Below, in pieces: positions 5,920-7,016 of a DNA stretch of 7,016 bases; the first letter of the stretch is position 1; the number at the start of each line of letters is the position of its first letter. Source of the stretch: Streptosporangiaceae bacterium (GTDB lineage: Bacteria; Actinomycetota; Actinomycetes; Streptosporangiales; Streptosporangiaceae). The stretch lies in NCBI GenBank assembly GCA_030043395.1, contig JASHXW010000453.1, positions 1-7,016 on the forward strand. The letters are read 5' to 3'. The notes beneath the pieces are model-generated. The model had not been told where the DNA came from and did no database searches. It worked only from the letters and a program-made list of their open reading frames with translations. The position numbers were made by a program, and so were the translations under genes.

Positions 5920-7016
5920 TGGGCGAGCTCAGCGAAGGTGCGGCTGAGCTGGCACCAGCAGCCTCGGCGGCCGCACTGCCAGCCGAGCTCGGGCCCCCTG
6001 CGCCCGCGCCGGCCGGCACGATGTCGATCAGCGTCTTTGACCTGTTCAAGATCGGGATCGGCCCGTCCAGCTCGCACACCGTGGGCCCGATGCGGGCGGC
6101 CGGGATGTTCGTCGCCTCGCTGGCCGCCGACGGCGTGCTGGATCGCGTCAGCACGGTGCGGGCCGAGCTGTTCGGCTCGCTCGGCGCCACCGGTCACGGC
6201 CACGGCAGCGTGGCGGCCGTCGTTCTGGGGCTGCTCGGCGAGCATCCTGAGACCGTCGACCCCGCCGCCACCGGGCCAGCTGTGGACGCTGTCCGGTCCA
6301 GGCATTCGCTGCTGCTTGGCGGCCAGGACGGCGGGCAGGAGATCGAGTTCGACGTCGACCGTGACATCGTGCTGCACCGGCGCAAGCGGCTGCCGTTCCA
6401 CTCCAACGCGATGGTGTTCACGGCCGCTGGAGCAGACGGCTGTGAGCTGAGCAGGCGTACTTACTACTCGGTGGGCGGCGGGTTCGTGCTCGACGAGGAC
6501 ACCGCGGCCGGGCCGCACCTGGTGCCGGACGCCGTAGCGGTGCCTTACCCGTTCGCCAGCGCTGCCGAGCTGATCGGCCACACGCGCGAGACCGGACTGT
6601 CGGTCAGCCAGATCATGCTGGCTAACGAGCTTGTTCGCCGGGACGAGGAACAGATCAGGTCGGGCCTGCTGCGGATCTGGGCGGTCATGCGAGAGTGCGT
6701 GGCGGCTGGCTGCGCGGCCGACGGCGTGCTGCCTGGCGGGCTGAAGGTCAGGCGGCGCGCGAGCAAGCTGCGCCAGACGCTCGAGCAGAGCGGCGACCCG
6801 TCGGACCCGCTGTACGCGATGGAGTGGGTGACGATGTACGCGCTGGCCGTCAACGAGGAGAACGCGGCCGGCGGCCGGGTCGTCACGGCGCCTACTAACG
6901 GGGCGGCCGGGATCATCCCCGCGGTGCTGTACTACTACTGCCAGTTCGTGCCCGGCGCCAGCGACGACGACGTGGTCAGCTTCCTGCTCACCGCCGGCGC
7001 GATCGGCGTGCTGCTG
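5919..7016 (+). CDS. sdaA: L-serine dehydratase, iron-sulfur type, single chain (partial, C-terminus missing)
   Basis: The gene is open from ATG 5919 to the window edge (366 codons) and lacks about 120 C-terminal residues judged against E. coli SdaA (454 residues). ISVFDLFKIGIGPSSSHTVG (37-56) is the near-invariant family N-terminus, LFGSLGATGHGHG is the beta-domain motif, and TAPTNGAAGIIPAVLYYY (323-340) belongs to the alpha domain. The iron-sulfur cysteines lie beyond the edge. The enzyme converts L-serine to pyruvate and ammonia in the cytoplasm. The start overlaps the dehydrogenase stop (TGATG, 5917-5921), with AAGG ten bases upstream, indicating translational coupling. This adds 34 Ala/Pro-rich residues not usual in the family. 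ATG 6021 would give the standard N-terminus but has no visible binding site. In sarcosine oxidase clusters sdaA removes serine formed from glycine and methylene-THF, which fits here. Confidence 0.93.
   Translation, partial: MGELSEGAAELAPAASAAALPAELGPPAPAPAGTMSISVFDLFKIGIGPSSSHTVGPMRAAGMFVASLAADGVLDRVSTVRAELFGSLGATGHGHGSVAAVVLGLLGEHPETVDPAATGPAVDAVRSRHSLLLGGQDGGQEIEFDVDRDIVLHRRKRLPFHSNAMVFTAAGADGCELSRRTYYSVGGGFVLDEDTAAGPHLVPDAVAVPYPFASAAELIGHTRETGLSVSQIMLANELVRRDEEQIRSGLLRIWAVMRECVAAGCAADGVLPGGLKVRRRASKLRQTLEQSGDPSDPLYAMEWVTMYALAVNEENAAGGRVVTAPTNGAAGIIPAVLYYYCQFVPGASDDDVVSFLLTAGAIGVLL

Noticed and set aside
5910..6581. 223-codon minus-strand frame opposite sdaA
   Set aside because: The plus strand carries an unmistakable serine dehydratase signature across the same bases.

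Overview
The window is high-GC DNA with strong G/C preference at third codon positions, purine-rich ribosome binding sites, and one-base or ATGA-type junctions between genes. Both the composition and the protein families point to an actinobacterium, probably a soil actinomycete. I cannot name the genus from sequence alone. No RNA gene, insertion sequence, integrase or CRISPR array is visible, and no gap between genes exceeds about 220 bases.

Layout, left to right. (1) 1-503, minus strand: the N-terminal 167 codons of a GntR-family transcription regulator that runs off the left edge. Its DNA-binding domain follows an unusual N-terminal extension made of 13 tandem acidic hexapeptides encoded by an 18-bp repeat. 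(2) 504-621: a short gap with a GC-rich hairpin and an AT-rich candidate promoter/operator for the regulator. (3) 622-2163, minus strand: a 12-helix APC-superfamily amino acid/choline-type permease. (4) 2164-2379: a divergent regulatory region with candidate promoters on both strands, a near-match to a HutC-type GntR operator, direct repeats, and one element present in mirror image near both promoters. (5) 2380-3297, plus strand: a choline-kinase/aminoglycoside-phosphotransferase-like small-molecule kinase. (6) 3370-5919, plus strand: a fused FAD oxidoreductase and folate-binding GcvT protein of the dimethylglycine/sarcosine dehydrogenase family. (7) 5919-7016, plus strand: the first 366 codons of an iron-sulfur L-serine dehydratase (sdaA), cut by the right edge.

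The genes read as one catabolic locus for an N-methylated amine or amino acid. The permease would import the substrate. The flavoprotein would demethylate it and load the released one-carbon unit onto tetrahydrofolate. Glycine plus 5,10-methylene-tetrahydrofolate can give serine through serine hydroxymethyltransferase (not in this window), and serine dehydratase would convert serine to pyruvate and ammonia. Known sarcosine-oxidase clusters (glyA-soxBDAG-sdaA-purU) also contain a serine dehydratase, which supports this reading. The kinase is the piece the textbook pathway does not explain: dimethylglycine and sarcosine have no hydroxyl group, so either the true substrate is a hydroxylated amine such as choline or a methylated ethanolamine, or the kinase has another role. 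The two most unusual features are the repeat-bearing regulator and this unexplained kinase.
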